Part shown: positions 62,991-63,841 of the stretch, in pieces | How positions within the stretch are numbered: position 1 is the first letter of the stretch | Layout: each line of letters starts with the position of its first letter | Origin: Bremia lactucae | Taxonomy: Eukaryota; Oomycota; Peronosporomycetes; Peronosporales; Peronosporaceae | Assembly (NCBI RefSeq): GCF_004359215.1 | Contig: NC_090610.1 | Span: 1,520,716-1,584,556, forward strand | DNA length: 63,841 nucleotides | Direction: 5' to 3' | Notes under the pieces: model-generated | What the model was told of the DNA's origin: nothing | Seen by the model: the letters and a program-made list of their open reading frames with translations, nothing else | Database searches by the model: none | Made by a program: the position numbers and the translations under genes

Positions 62991-63841
62991 ATGAAGGAAC
63001 AATTCATGCGGGGTGAGGATAGTGTTGAACCTTCGGCTGCGGTTCGTGCAGCCGCGGGTGACGCATTGTTATCTCTTGCGGTAGACGTTCCGTCTACCGT
63101 AGTGTCTTCCACTCGCACAACACTTGGTGTTGCGAGTGCACGTGGTGATTCACCACGTGAGTACGACCCCTCTTTAGAGGTCGATTATGAGTGCGAGTCG
63201 GACGAAATGGCCGACTCGGGGAGGATGGAACAGTCGCCTGATACCCGTCAGGCGGCTGATTATGAGCCTTCGAATGAGACGGCTCATTCCGATAGACGTG
63301 TGAACAGTCTATTTGGTTCCGACGATGAGGATGATCCCTCATCGCCCGTACGATCTTTCGTACGGTCTCCCATACGATCACCTGCACGTGTTTCTGTGCA
63401 AGGTGACGACGGTGGCGTAAGCCATCGTAAGAAAAGTCCTCGTGGTACCCCTACCTCAGCGGGTACCACTCAGGGGAGTGATGACAGTAAAATGTCTAAT
63501 CTCGCCCCTGAAAAGAAGCCGTGGCTTTTGCCAGAAAGGCTCATTAATAGCTTGTCTGGAGAAACTACTCCACACAATAAATATCCTTTATTTATTGCGA
63601 CAAAGCTACATGGCCTTGATCCCAGCGCGAAGAACTTTCGCGCTGAGGAAGATTTCTATCTCGATGCTTTTCTAAAGCATCGATGGTTTAGTGGCAATAA
63701 TAAGCGAGATAAAGTCTCGCTTATGCAAGCTTGGAGTGCGTTCATTCGCAATGTTAAAGACATTGGACGCGAAGCTTGGCTTCAAAAACTTAACGCGAAT
63801 CGTGTTAAGTTTGAGAAAAGAACTCCAACCGGTGCAAAATA
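62991..63841 (+). CDS. Intact counter-oriented Gypsy ORF, 283 codons and open at the window edge
   Basis: ATG at 62991, 120 bp after the inverted polypurine tract, with no stop to the end of the window. Residues 1-150 are Ser/Asp/Arg-rich and likely disordered (acidic patches such as FGSDDEDDPS, then RSFVRSPIRSPARVS). From about 170 is a block conserved with 58072-58422: APEKKPWLLPERLINSLSGE, ATKLHGLDPSAKNFRAEEDF, YLDAFLKHRWFSGNNKRD, KDIGREAWLQKLNANRVKFE. The strand is opposite to the inferred pol of this element. The C-terminal part (a coiled coil in other copies) lies outside the window. No named domain is known to me. It is the only copy here without a break, so it may still be functional. 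A protein that binds nucleic acid or RNA-protein particles is possible but unproven. Confidence 0.7.
   Translation, partial: MKEQFMRGEDSVEPSAAVRAAAGDALLSLAVDVPSTVVSSTRTTLGVASARGDSPREYDPSLEVDYECESDEMADSGRMEQSPDTRQAADYEPSNETAHSDRRVNSLFGSDDEDDPSSPVRSFVRSPIRSPARVSVQGDDGGVSHRKKSPRGTPTSAGTTQGSDDSKMSNLAPEKKPWLLPERLINSLSGETTPHNKYPLFIATKLHGLDPSAKNFRAEEDFYLDAFLKHRWFSGNNKRDKVSLMQAWSAFIRNVKDIGREAWLQKLNANRVKFEKRTPTGAK

Noticed and set aside
1..63841. CRISPR array, bacterial operon, rRNA cluster or organellar DNA
   Set aside because: No regularly spaced repeats, ribosome-binding sites or rRNA; spliced genes and LTR elements show nuclear eukaryotic DNA.

Overview
The window looks like a repeat-rich oomycete nuclear contig, most likely from a downy mildew or a close relative (Peronosporales). 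This rests on three things: compact host genes with short GT-AG introns of about 62-98 nt, decayed Ty3/Gypsy elements of the kind that fill oomycete genomes, and a Mutator-like transposon. No species can be named from the sequence alone. There are no rRNA genes, tRNA genes or CRISPR arrays. Four N runs (3633-3975, a single N at 26296, 34041-34140, 58460-58559) mark assembly joins.

Host genes lie in three islands. Island 1 (about 29.65-37.1 kb) holds a BAH-domain protein, an oligopeptidase B-like S9A peptidase, a three-exon folate-receptor-like membrane protein whose 5' end is lost in a gap, an NDUFB7-like complex I subunit, and an LSM12-like protein assembled here from four exons. Island 2 (about 45.8-46.34 kb) has one small single-pass membrane protein whose frame breaks in an A-run. 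Island 3 (58.79-62.31 kb) holds a divergent TBP-family gene (four exons), a decayed PfkB sugar-kinase pseudogene and a patatin-like phospholipase. It is bounded by two inverted LTRs of one family.

Everything else is mobile-element debris. 1-6.2 kb is a mosaic of Gypsy pol and a counter-oriented ORF. 6.2-7.3 kb is an LTR with an internal insertion. 7.3-10.6 kb is a minus-strand Gypsy-like element with gag and protease remnants. 10.67-14.07 kb is an LTR split by a 3.0-kb Mutator-like transposon. 14.06-16.35 kb is minus-strand pol. 17.7-22.46 kb is a minus-strand Gypsy element with LTR, primer-binding site, gag and pol. 22.5-29.6 kb is a second Gypsy family with a duplicated integrase segment. 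37.1-45.8 kb is nested fragments. 46.35-50.3 kb is a plus-strand Gypsy element. 51.6-58.8 kb is a longer plus-strand Gypsy element, and another begins at 62.3 kb.

The most unusual theme is an extra ORF encoded on the strand opposite to gag-pol, between the end of pol and the 3' LTR and reading towards pol. I see recognisable versions at about 4.99-5.87, 17.7-19.3, 41.9-42.5, 44.6-45.0, 57.2-58.46 and 62.99-63.84 kb, and more divergent ones at 1.3-2.8, 23.3-24.8 and 38.6-40.3 kb. Where pol is complete at this end, the tail of the polyprotein overlaps the ORF's coiled-coil end on the opposite strand. The copy at the right edge is open for 283 codons without a stop. The other copies are broken, as are almost all gag and pol frames.
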